Of a stretch of 21,590 nucleotides of DNA, positions 14,965 through 21,590 are shown in pieces. Made by a program: the position numbers and the translations under genes. The stretch's first letter is position 1. Every line of letters starts with the position of its first letter. Source of the stretch: Candidatus Poribacteria bacterium (GTDB taxonomy: Bacteria; Poribacteria; WGA-4E; WGA-3G); the NCBI GenBank assembly GCA_009845505.1, contig VXZL01000193.1, positions 1 to 21,590 on the forward strand, given 5' to 3'. Under the pieces are notes generated by a model that worked only from the letters and a program-made list of their open reading frames with translations, was not told the origin of the DNA and made no database searches.

Positions 14965-14993
14965 TATAGGTGCGTTTTCCAAGTGCACCTATA
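14965..14993. promoter_or_regulatory. 9-bp inverted repeat directly before korA
   Basis: TATAGGTGC (14965-14973) and GCACCTATA (14985-14993) form a perfect 9-bp inverted repeat with an 11-base spacer. It ends a few bases before GGAAG (15001-15005), the korA ribosome binding site. It could be a protein-binding operator, or an mRNA hairpin controlling translation or stability. It lacks a T-run and so is not a terminator on the plus strand. Confidence 0.55.
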
Positions 14994-15013
14994 AGAAAAA
15001 GGAAGCGATTGTG

Positions 15014-16870
15014 ATGCGCAAGCCAGTAGAGCAAATTGAGGCGGCGACTATCCTTTTTGCTGGCGACTCGGGTGATGGGTCGCAGACCATTGGCACACAA
15101 ATGACTGAGACCACTGCACTCATTGGTAACGATGTCGCCACGCTACCCGATTATCCCGCTGAAATTCGAGCGCCCGCTGGATCTTTAGCTGGTATCTCCG
15201 GGTTCCAACTCCACTTCTCAAGCGAACAAATTCATACGCCAGGTGATCTCTGCGACGCACTTGTCGCAATGAACCCCGCCGCATTAAAAGTTCATCTGCA
15301 CAAACTCAAACCCAATGGCATTCTTATTGTTAATACGGATAACTTTGCACGTCGCTCGCTACGTCTCGCTGGATATGAAGACAGTCCTCTCGAAGATGGG
15401 ACCCTCGCAAAGTACCAAGTCTTCCCAGTCGAATTAACACGGCTCACTCGAAAAGCACTCGAAACAACTGACCTCTCTACGCGAGAAATTGATCGGTGTA
15501 AAAACTTTTTCGCGCTCGGTATGATCTTGTGGCTATATAACCGGTCCATGGAATATACAATGAAGTGGATAAAGACAAAGTTCGCCAGAAAGCCACAGTA
15601 TATCGAAGCAAACATTCTCGCACTCCGTGCTGGCAATACTTACTGTGAGGCTACCGAACAATTCGCTGTCTCTTATGATGTGAAACCCGCATCCTTTGAA
15701 CCTGGAACCTATCGCAACATTGAAGGAAACATGGCGACAGTGCTTGGGCTCATCGCAGCTTCGCATCAGTCCGGTCTTCCCCTCGTCTACGGCAGCTATC
15801 CGATAACACCCGCAAGCGATATCCTTCACGGTCTCGCCCAATACCGAAATTTCGGGGTCGTCACGATGCAGATGGAAGATGAGATTGCAGCTGTTGGGGT
15901 CGCAATCGGTGCCGCATTTAGTGGGTCACTCGGTGTCACGGGTAGCAGTGGTCCCGGGCTTGCTCTTAAATCGGAAGCCATTAATCTCGCTATGATTGCG
16001 GAACTTCCGCTCGTGGTCTGCAATATCCAACGGGCGGGTCCCTCAACCGGAATGCCCACAAAAACGGAACAGTCGGATCTCTTACAAATGTTTTACGGTC
16101 GGAACGGTGAGTCTCCTATTCCTATTATAGCTCCCTCGCGTCCGCACGACTGTTTTGAAGCGGTTTATGAAGCCTGCCGCATCGCCGTGAAGTATAGGAC
16201 ACCCGTGATTTTCCTCTCGGACCTCTATATTGGGATGGGTGCTGAACCTTGGCGGGTTCCCAAACTTTCTGAATTACCAGAGATTAAAGCAGGTTTTGCG
16301 GGACGTGAACATGCCCATGGTAACGGGTTTGAACCCTATCAGCGCGATCCAGATACCTTGGCGCGGCCTTGGGCGAAACCCGGAACCCCTGGCTTAGAAC
16401 ACCGTATCGGCGGCTTAGAGAAATCCGATATAACAGGCCATGTAAGTTATGACCCTGAAAATCATCAGCGGATGGTAGAAATCCGAGCAGAAAAAGTCGC
16501 TCGTGTTGCCGATGAAATACCGCCAACGGAGGTGTTTGGTGCACAAGAGGGGGATATTCTCCTTCTCGGATGGGGCGGCACTTACGGCGCAATCCGAACG
16601 GCAGCGGAAAATTACCGCGCAGAAGGACTTCCCGTCGCACACGTCCATCTCCGACATCTCAACCCTTTCCCCAACGACTTGGCAGATATTCTCAATAGAT
16701 TTAAAAAGATTCTCATCCCCGAACTAAACACAGGTCAACTCCTTCAACTCATTCGTGCTACCTACCTTATCGATGCAATCGGATTCAACAAAGTACAGGG
16801 ACAACCCTTCCACGTATTTGAGTTGGAGACTAAAGTCGACCAACTACTTAAAGAGTTAGGACACCTTTAG
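15014..16870 (+). CDS. korA: 2-oxoacid:acceptor (ferredoxin) oxidoreductase, alpha subunit
   Basis: This 618-residue protein is the fused gamma-alpha subunit of a two-subunit enzyme, probably 2-oxoglutarate:ferredoxin oxidoreductase. The gamma part (residues ~10-200) has GDSGDGSQTIG (17-27) and YPAEIRAPAG. The alpha part contains YGSYPITPASDILHGLA, then MQMEDEIAAVGVAIGAAFSG and TGSSGPGLALKSEAI, the thiamine pyrophosphate pyrimidine-side domain. The C-terminal third (LLLGWGGTYGAIRTAAE...) is the transketolase C-like domain. It would turn a 2-oxoacid, CoA and oxidised ferredoxin into acyl-CoA, CO2 and reduced ferredoxin. GTG 15011 is possible, but ATG 15014 sits 8 bases after GGAAG. Substrate choice (oxoglutarate or other) is inferred from overall likeness. 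Confidence 0.9.
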   Translation: MRKPVEQIEAATILFAGDSGDGSQTIGTQMTETTALIGNDVATLPDYPAEIRAPAGSLAGISGFQLHFSSEQIHTPGDLCDALVAMNPAALKVHLHKLKPNGILIVNTDNFARRSLRLAGYEDSPLEDGTLAKYQVFPVELTRLTRKALETTDLSTREIDRCKNFFALGMILWLYNRSMEYTMKWIKTKFARKPQYIEANILALRAGNTYCEATEQFAVSYDVKPASFEPGTYRNIEGNMATVLGLIAASHQSGLPLVYGSYPITPASDILHGLAQYRNFGVVTMQMEDEIAAVGVAIGAAFSGSLGVTGSSGPGLALKSEAINLAMIAELPLVVCNIQRAGPSTGMPTKTEQSDLLQMFYGRNGESPIPIIAPSRPHDCFEAVYEACRIAVKYRTPVIFLSDLYIGMGAEPWRVPKLSELPEIKAGFAGREHAHGNGFEPYQRDPDTLARPWAKPGTPGLEHRIGGLEKSDITGHVSYDPENHQRMVEIRAEKVARVADEIPPTEVFGAQEGDILLLGWGGTYGAIRTAAENYRAEGLPVAHVHLRHLNPFPNDLADILNRFKKILIPELNTGQLLQLIRATYLIDAIGFNKVQGQPFHVFELETKVDQLLKELGHL

Positions 16871-16899
16871 CCTCAAATGCCAAAGGCGGTAAACACATC

Positions 16900-17946
16900 A
16901 TGAAAAGGAAAAGAACTTCACGGATTCCGGGGGGGGCACCTACCCTCTCCAAAAAAGATTTCGAGTCCGACCAAGATGTACGCTGGTGCCCCGGTTGCGG
17001 TGATTATTCCATTCTGGCACAGACACAACGGATTATGCCTGAACTCGGCATCCCCCGCGAGAACATCGTCTTTATCTCTGGCATCGGATGTTCAAGTCGA
17101 TTCCCGTACTACATGAATACCTACGGGTTCCACACCATCCACGGCAGAGCCCCAACGATCGCCTCCGGCGTAAAGATGGCGAACCCGGACCTCTCTGTCT
17201 GGGTTATCACAGGCGATGGTGATGCGCTTTCAATCGGTGGCAACCACTTTATCCATGCGATGCGTCGTAATTTCGACATCAACGTTTTGCTCTTCAACAA
17301 TCGCATCTACGGACTCACCAAAGGTCAGTACTCACCCACTTCAGAGCAAGGAAAACAGACGTACTCGACCCCGCTCGGTTCTCTGGAGGCCCCCTTTAAT
17401 CCGATTAGCCTCGCTTTGGCTTCAGGGGCGACCTTTGTGGCGCGCTCCCTTGACCGAGATCCGGATCATTTGCGGACGATGATTAAGTCAGCGTTTGAAC
17501 ATAAAGGCACCTCCTTCATTGAAATCTATCAAAACTGCAACATCTTTAACGATGGTACTTTCTTTCCATACACAGAGAAGGACACGAAGTCTGACAATAC
17601 CGTATTCTTGGAGCACGGCGAACCCCTCGTTTTTGGCGCAGAACATAACAAAGGCATCCGACTCAACGGATTCCAACCTGAAGTCGTTGAGACCACAAAT
17701 GGGGACTACACCACCGACGACCTCATCATCCACAACCAATACGCTGAGGATACTACCTTGGCGAACTTCCTCGCCGGGATGAGTGATACGCTTGATATGC
17801 CACATCCTGTTGGTATTTTCCGCAGTGTCCGACACCCGTGTTATGAAGATGCGATGACCAACCAGATCAACGGTGCAAAAGATCGGGTAGGCGAAGGCGA
17901 CCTTGAGGCATTACTCAACGCTGGTGAAACGTGGACTGTGTCGTAA
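16900..17946 (+). CDS. korB: 2-oxoacid:ferredoxin oxidoreductase, beta subunit
   Basis: This 348-residue subunit carries the thiamine pyrophosphate and a [4Fe-4S] cluster. RWCPGCGDYSIL (C30, C33), GIGCSSRFP (C64) and QNCNIF (C213) give the four likely cluster ligands. GDGDALSIGGNH (105-116) is the Mg-thiamine pyrophosphate motif, with LLFNNRIYGLTKGQYSPTSEQG after it. The C-terminal VGIFRSVRHPCYEDAM is usual for the family. It begins 29 bases after korA and is preceded by AAAGGCGGT (16882-16890), so the two form one operon and one enzyme complex. Together with the two CBS genes upstream they look like a regulated unit. Firm as a 2-oxoacid oxidoreductase beta subunit; 2-oxoglutarate is the likeliest substrate. 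Confidence 0.93.
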   Translation: MKRKRTSRIPGGAPTLSKKDFESDQDVRWCPGCGDYSILAQTQRIMPELGIPRENIVFISGIGCSSRFPYYMNTYGFHTIHGRAPTIASGVKMANPDLSVWVITGDGDALSIGGNHFIHAMRRNFDINVLLFNNRIYGLTKGQYSPTSEQGKQTYSTPLGSLEAPFNPISLALASGATFVARSLDRDPDHLRTMIKSAFEHKGTSFIEIYQNCNIFNDGTFFPYTEKDTKSDNTVFLEHGEPLVFGAEHNKGIRLNGFQPEVVETTNGDYTTDDLIIHNQYAEDTTLANFLAGMSDTLDMPHPVGIFRSVRHPCYEDAMTNQINGAKDRVGEGDLEALLNAGETWTVS

Positions 17947-17948
17947 TG

Positions 17949-17985
17949 GCGGTCAGCGGTCAGGGCGCTGCGCTCTCAGCGGTCA
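17949..17985. repeat. GCGGTCA short repeats after korB
   Basis: The 7-mer GCGGTCA occurs twice in tandem (17949-17955, 17956-17962) and once more at 17979-17985. A GC-rich stretch (GGGCGCTGCGCTC) with limited self-complementarity lies between. This begins 3 bases after korB. The remaining gap up to 18111 holds no gene that I can support. Confidence 0.5.
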
Positions 17986-18111
17986 GTAGTCGGGATTTTG
18001 AGCAGGATAGCGGTAGAACGCCGAACCAAGGCAGGCGCGGTTTGAATGCACGTCGCATTTAGTCGAGTACGCCGTAAAACTGCGCCTATAAAATTGAGGG
18101 GGCAGACACGC

Positions 18112-18885
18112 ATGAGGATTTATATTTTAACTGACCTGGAAGGCGTTGCGATGGTATCTCGCTTCAGTCAAACCCGTGAGGAAGGTCCCCTGAAACAGGC
18201 AGCCATGAAACTATTGACGCAGGAAGTCAATGCTGCTGTCGATGGCATTCTGGATGTGGTTACGGACGCAGAAATTGTCGTCTGGGATGGACACGGGACT
18301 GGCGGAATTGATGTACTTGACTTTCATCCGCAGGCGAAACTCATTGCGCGGGGGCCAATTCGTCCGCCCTACTATCTTGACGAGGGTTACGATGCCCTCT
18401 TTTTCGTCGGGCAACACGCTATGGCAGGTACGCCGAACGCACCCTTAAGTCATACGTATTCTTCTGTGTCAATTGAATACTACAAACTCAACGGAAAGAT
18501 GATTGGGGAATTCGGATGCCGTGCAGCCTTAGCAGGCACTTTTGATCTCCCAACGGTTTTCATCTCTGGCGACGATAAAGCCGTTTCGGAAGCGAAGGAA
18601 CTTGTCCCTGACATTTATGGCGTTGAAACCAAACAAGGTCTCGGACAGGAACTGGCACTGCATCTATCGCCACAACGGTCGCGCGAACTGATCCGAGAAA
18701 CTGCTGCGACTGCCTGCCAAAATATTACTGAGATCCCACCGTTTAAAATTGATCCACCGTATGAATTTGAAGTTCGGGTGCTTGAAGGTAAATCAATTGA
18801 TAGGTATCTGGAACGCGGTGCCGAGAAGGTTGAAAATCGCACTGTCCGTTGGTATAGTGACGACCTATGTGCGTTGTCTATTTAG
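18112..18885 (+). CDS. M55 family metallopeptidase (D-aminopeptidase, DppA-like)
   Basis: This 257-residue protein matches peptidase family M55. Zinc ligands known from the Bacillus DppA enzyme are present in order: D8 and E10 in YILTDLEGVA, H61 in WDGHGTGG, H102 in FVGQHAMAGT and E133 in MIGEFGCRAALAG. H114 in LSHTYSS occupies the likely catalytic position. Such enzymes release N-terminal D-amino acids from short peptides, for example from cell wall turnover; they form ring-shaped decamers. The frame extends upstream to 18046, but ATG 18112 follows GAGGGGG by 9 bases. No dpp transport gene is adjacent; the permease pair lies about 10 kb away. Preference for D-residues is a family inference. 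Confidence 0.92.
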   Translation: MRIYILTDLEGVAMVSRFSQTREEGPLKQAAMKLLTQEVNAAVDGILDVVTDAEIVVWDGHGTGGIDVLDFHPQAKLIARGPIRPPYYLDEGYDALFFVGQHAMAGTPNAPLSHTYSSVSIEYYKLNGKMIGEFGCRAALAGTFDLPTVFISGDDKAVSEAKELVPDIYGVETKQGLGQELALHLSPQRSRELIRETAATACQNITEIPPFKIDPPYEFEVRVLEGKSIDRYLERGAEKVENRTVRWYSDDLCALSI

Positions 18886-19009
18886 CGTTTTTCTGTAGCA
18901 TAAACTGTTGGCTTGTGTTCTGTTGAGCTCTAATGCATAAGAAACCACTAATGCGACATCAATTTTCAGAAATAATAGTAGTCACTTCCCGATAAACGAA
19001 AGATCGTCA

Positions 19010-19351
19010 ATGCGTAATGTGCCTCCGCGGACAATAGATTTTTACCAGATTCCAAACGGTCACGAGCCTTTTACAAGATGGTTCTTTTCACTTCGGGATA
19101 CAAACATACGACGACGCATTCAAGCACGGCTTATCGCTATTGAAACGGGGAACCTTGGAGATCGAAAACCCGTCGGTGAGGGGGTTTGGGAACTACGACT
19201 TGACTTCGGGCCAGGCTATCGTGTCTATTATGGTGAAGTGGATAATACAGTTGTTCTGATCCTTTGTGGAGGCGATAAGTCTTCGCAGAAACGAGATATT
19301 GAACGCGCGAAAAATTATTGGAGAGAATACAAAGAGAGGTTTAGACAATGA
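19010..19351 (+). CDS. RelE/HigB-type toxin (phage Gp49-like addiction module)
   Basis: This 113-residue basic protein resembles the small RelE/ParE-superfamily toxins of the HigB or COG3657 type. FTRWFFSLRDTNIRRRIQARLIAIETGNLGDRKPVGEGVWELRLDFGPGYRVYYGEV is the characteristic stretch. VVLILCGGDKSSQKRDIERAKNYWREYK follows. Such toxins cleave mRNA at the ribosome. The ATG start has only a weak site (GAAAGA), as is common for tightly controlled toxins. The antitoxin gene overlaps its last bases (ATGA at 19348-19351). The toxin-first order is typical of HigBA. No clear promoter could be found in the 124-base gap before it. Firm as a toxin-antitoxin pair, less so for the exact subfamily. Confidence 0.88.
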   Translation: MRNVPPRTIDFYQIPNGHEPFTRWFFSLRDTNIRRRIQARLIAIETGNLGDRKPVGEGVWELRLDFGPGYRVYYGEVDNTVVLILCGGDKSSQKRDIERAKNYWREYKERFRQ

Positions 19352-19737
19352 AAATTTATGGAACATGGGACGCATTCATCATTGAACAACTCGCGGAAGA
19401 AGAAAGTGTTGGAGATTTTCTCGATGCAGTCATAGAAGAATATCAGATCCACAGGGATCTCGCCATAGTTCAGTTGGCACTTCAGTATGTCGTTGAAGCA
19501 CAAGGCGGCATTTCTGAACTTGCTAAGCAAATAGACATAGAACCAGCTCTCCTATCAGAGGTGTTAGAGGACACTAAAGCACCACGGATTGATACGCTCA
19601 AAACCGTACTCAGTGCTTTGGGCTGCTGTCTTCCTATTGATCCTCTGGAAACAGCAAGTACCCCTATTACAGCTGCAACCGGCGGATCAGCAGTTACCTC
19701 CATAGAGACTGTAGCCCCTAATCACAACCTCGATTAA
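19348..19737 (+). CDS. HigA-like antitoxin, XRE helix-turn-helix (COG3636-like)
   Basis: This 129-residue protein is the partner antitoxin. Its centre (HRDLAIVQLALQYVVEAQGG, then ISELAKQIDIEPALLSEVLEDTKAPRIDTLKTVLSALGCCL) matches the COG3636 addiction-module antidote helix-turn-helix. The first ~45 residues are acidic, and the last ~30 form a low-complexity tail (STPITAATGGSAVTS) that is longer than usual. It overlaps the toxin stop by four bases (ATGA), with GAGAGG about 8 bases upstream inside the toxin gene. It should bind and silence the toxin and repress their own promoter. It ends 83 bases before the restriction-modification gene. Confidence 0.85.
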   Translation: MKIYGTWDAFIIEQLAEEESVGDFLDAVIEEYQIHRDLAIVQLALQYVVEAQGGISELAKQIDIEPALLSEVLEDTKAPRIDTLKTVLSALGCCLPIDPLETASTPITAATGGSAVTSIETVAPNHNLD

Positions 19738-19772
19738 CATTACATTTCAACAAAGGACAGATAGATATACGC

Positions 19773-19814
19773 GTGAATAGCACTGCACAAGCCGTTGAAC
19801 TTATCCACGAATAA
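19773..19814 (+). other. Small leader-like open frame before the methylase gene
   Basis: A GTG at 19773 opens a 13-codon frame (VNSTAQAVELIHE) that ends with TAA at 19812-19814, six bases before the ATG of the methylase gene and in the same frame. AAAGGA lies about 15 bases upstream, which is rather far. It may be a leader peptide, a gene remnant or chance. Confidence 0.25.
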
Positions 19815-19820
19815 CTGAAA

Positions 19821-21590
19821 ATGAACAAACAAGCAATCAAATCCGCCCTATCCGCACTCCCCGCCAGCGACTTTTTAGAAAATCAAAAAACCTCTTAGCG
19901 ACCCTCGGTTACCAAAGCGAACGCACCCTCGAACTCTCGGGCACCGTCCACGACTTCCTTGAGGAATTCCCAGCACTCAACCCGAACACCAAAACCGAAC
20001 AAGAATTCCAAAACAACATCGAATCCGTGAAACTCGTCTTCCAATTCACAAGCGACGAAATCGACGATGATCCACAAATGACGTTGCTGGAGTCCAATGC
20101 CTTTGATAAAGGCAACATCAGCAGCTTCCTGTTCTGTGCAGTCGAACTCAAAGACAATACCTACTCCCGCACCCAATACGCCGAGTTCACACGAGAAATT
20201 AACAAACGTCTGATCGCACCGACTGTCCTCTTGTTTCGCGCTGGTCATCGCCTGACGGTTGCGTTTGCCGACCGCCGTCCAGACAAAACCAATGAGGACC
20301 GCGATGTCCTCGGACAAGTTACCCTCATCAAAGACATCCGTCTCAACGATCCACACCGCGCACATCTCGACATCCTCTCCGAACTCTCATTTGAGGCATG
20401 CGTCAAGTGGATAGACGACAACAAAAAACCGAAAAACTTCGACGGACTCCTATCAGCATGGCTCGCCAAACTCGACACCGAAGAGCTCAACAAACAGTTC
20501 TATCGAAAACTGTTCGCGTGGTATGAATGGGCAATAGAAGCAGCAACGTTCCCAACAGACGAAAACCGCGTTTTGAAACCAGAGGAACATGTCATCCGCC
20601 TCATCACACGCCTGCTCTTTATCTGGTTTATCAAAGAAAAAGGACTGGTCACTGAAGCGTTGTTCAACAAAGCACAAGTCCAAGGTTTATTGGCAGAAGA
20701 CGACTTTGATAACGGCGATGCCTACTACCGCGCCGTGCTACAAAACCTCTTTTTCGCCACACTCAACACCGAAATAGACGAACGTAAGTTTAGCAAGGAA
20801 AACTATTCGGGTAATCGTAATTTCTCACGGTACCGCTATAAAACGCAGATGCGCGATCCTGACAAACTTTTGGAACTTTTTGCCAACACACCTTTCATCA
20901 ACGGTGGCTTATTTGACTGCTTAGATACCTTCGATGGACCCAAAGACGGAGGGTACCGTATAGACTGTTTTTCCGATGTCGATTACAAAAAACTGAGCAT
21001 CCCGAACCGTCTCTTTTTTCACGAAAGCCGAGGACTTATTCCGCTACTTGAACACTACAAATTCACTGTTGAAGAAAACACACCGATAGAGCAGGAAGTC
21101 GCACTCGATCCCGAACTGCTCGGTAGAGTGTTTGAAAACCTACTCGCCGCCTACAACCCCGAAACCGGGGCAACCGTGCGAAAACAGACCGGCTCCTACT
21201 ACACGCCACGCCCAATTGTCGATTATATGGTAGATGAGGCGTTAGTCGCCACGCTCTCCCCAAAATGCCACCCAACCGATGGCGACGCAAAACTGTGGGA
21301 CGAACGGTTACACTATCTCCTCGACTACGCACAAACCTTTGACGATGCCAATGAATGGTTTGACGACCCTGAGACAGATGCAATCGTTCGCGCAATTTCT
21401 GAACTCAAGATGTTGGATCCCGCAGTCGGTTCCGGCGCGTTCCCGATGGGGATGCTCCACAAGTTGACGCTTGCACTCCGACGACTCGATCCAGACAACG
21501 CCCGATGGGAGAAGTTGCAGAAGGAACGCGCCGTCCAGCGAACCGAAGCGGCGTATGATACGCAAGATGACCAAACACGGCGTGAGGAAC
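19821..21590 (+). CDS. Eco57I-like restriction-modification methylase, frameshifted near its start and cut by the window end
   Basis: From ATG 19821 the frame reads MNKQAIKSALSALPASDFLE and stops at TAG 19896 after 25 codons. Moving back one base at the A6 run (19885-19890) opens a frame of 567 codons that runs off the window. It continues NLLATLGYQSERTLELSG, an N-terminus typical of large Eco57I-type enzymes. VELK (20141-20152) may be part of a PD-(D/E)XK nuclease site. KQTGSYYTPRPIVDYMVDEAL and the SAM-binding motif DPAVGSGAF (21416-21442) mark an N6-adenine methyltransferase. The NPPY motif and C-terminus lie outside. Without a correction, translation might start at GTG 20027 or ATG 20078, losing the N-terminus. 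It follows a toxin-antitoxin pair. The frameshift may be real or an assembly error. Confidence 0.82.

Noticed and set aside
18046..18111. N-terminal extension of the M55 peptidase from ATG 18046
   Set aside because: The metal ligands D8 and E10 fall at their family positions only with ATG 18112, which also has GAGGGGG upstream.
18901..19009. Promoter for the toxin-antitoxin pair
   Set aside because: No -35/-10 pair with acceptable spacing was found in the gap; TTGAGC has no matching -10.
19895..20365. Minus-strand open frame of 156 codons opposite the methylase gene
   Set aside because: It is a shadow of the methylase coding frame, with low-complexity residues (many F, E, V) and no family resemblance.

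Overview
The window reads as a bacterial chromosome segment of roughly balanced GC, with dense genes on both strands and many short repeated intergenic elements. Three things recall genomes assigned to Candidatus Poribacteria or similar uncultured sponge or marine lineages: closely related Uma2-type nuclease genes, a Dpp-type permease pair without its partners, and small hairpin repeats between genes. That assignment is an inference; no rRNA or marker gene is present to confirm it. No tRNA, rRNA, CRISPR array or transposase gene was found.

Layout. Positions 1-260 hold repeats only. Positions 261-4559 are a minus-strand cluster: Uma2 nuclease B, a sugar phosphate isomerase/epimerase-like protein, Uma2 nuclease A, and a large secreted glycosidase-like protein. 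A consensus-like promoter region near 4600-4624 lies between it and a plus-strand gene that fuses an XRE helix-turn-helix to a metallo-beta-lactamase domain. A repeat-rich gap (5487-5744) leads to two Dpp-type ABC permeases. These are followed by aroQ (type II dehydroquinase) with a clear promoter and by a DegT-family sugar aminotransferase. Next comes a tight plus-strand trio: a YkgJ-like cysteine cluster protein, a DUF2156/GNAT-like protein and a thiamine pyrophosphokinase-like protein. The trio ends by overlapping the 3' end of a convergent threonine/serine dehydratase.

The second half holds a conserved protein of unknown function (GWTDGLPVVPPT type) behind a promoter with a palindrome, then two consecutive CBS-pair proteins. 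A two-subunit 2-oxoacid:ferredoxin oxidoreductase (korA/korB-like) follows directly, suggesting that nucleotide sensing is tied to central carbon metabolism. An M55 D-aminopeptidase follows. The right end is a defence-like island: a HigB/HigA-type toxin-antitoxin pair, then a large Eco57I-like restriction-modification methylase. The methylase runs off the window and carries a one-base frameshift in an A6 tract 64 bases after its apparent start codon.

Several starts were moved to match ribosome binding sites: both Uma2 genes (each then 190 aa), aroQ, the aminotransferase, the first CBS protein, korA and the M55 peptidase. The most notable non-gene signals are two hairpins with an identical 15-base loop and closing pair but different, self-complementary stems, a divergent promoter region, and a 9-bp inverted repeat just before korA. 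I did not find a clearly new multi-gene system. The best candidates for a second look are the CBS-CBS-korAB unit, the YkgJ/DUF2156/TPK trio and the frameshifted methylase.
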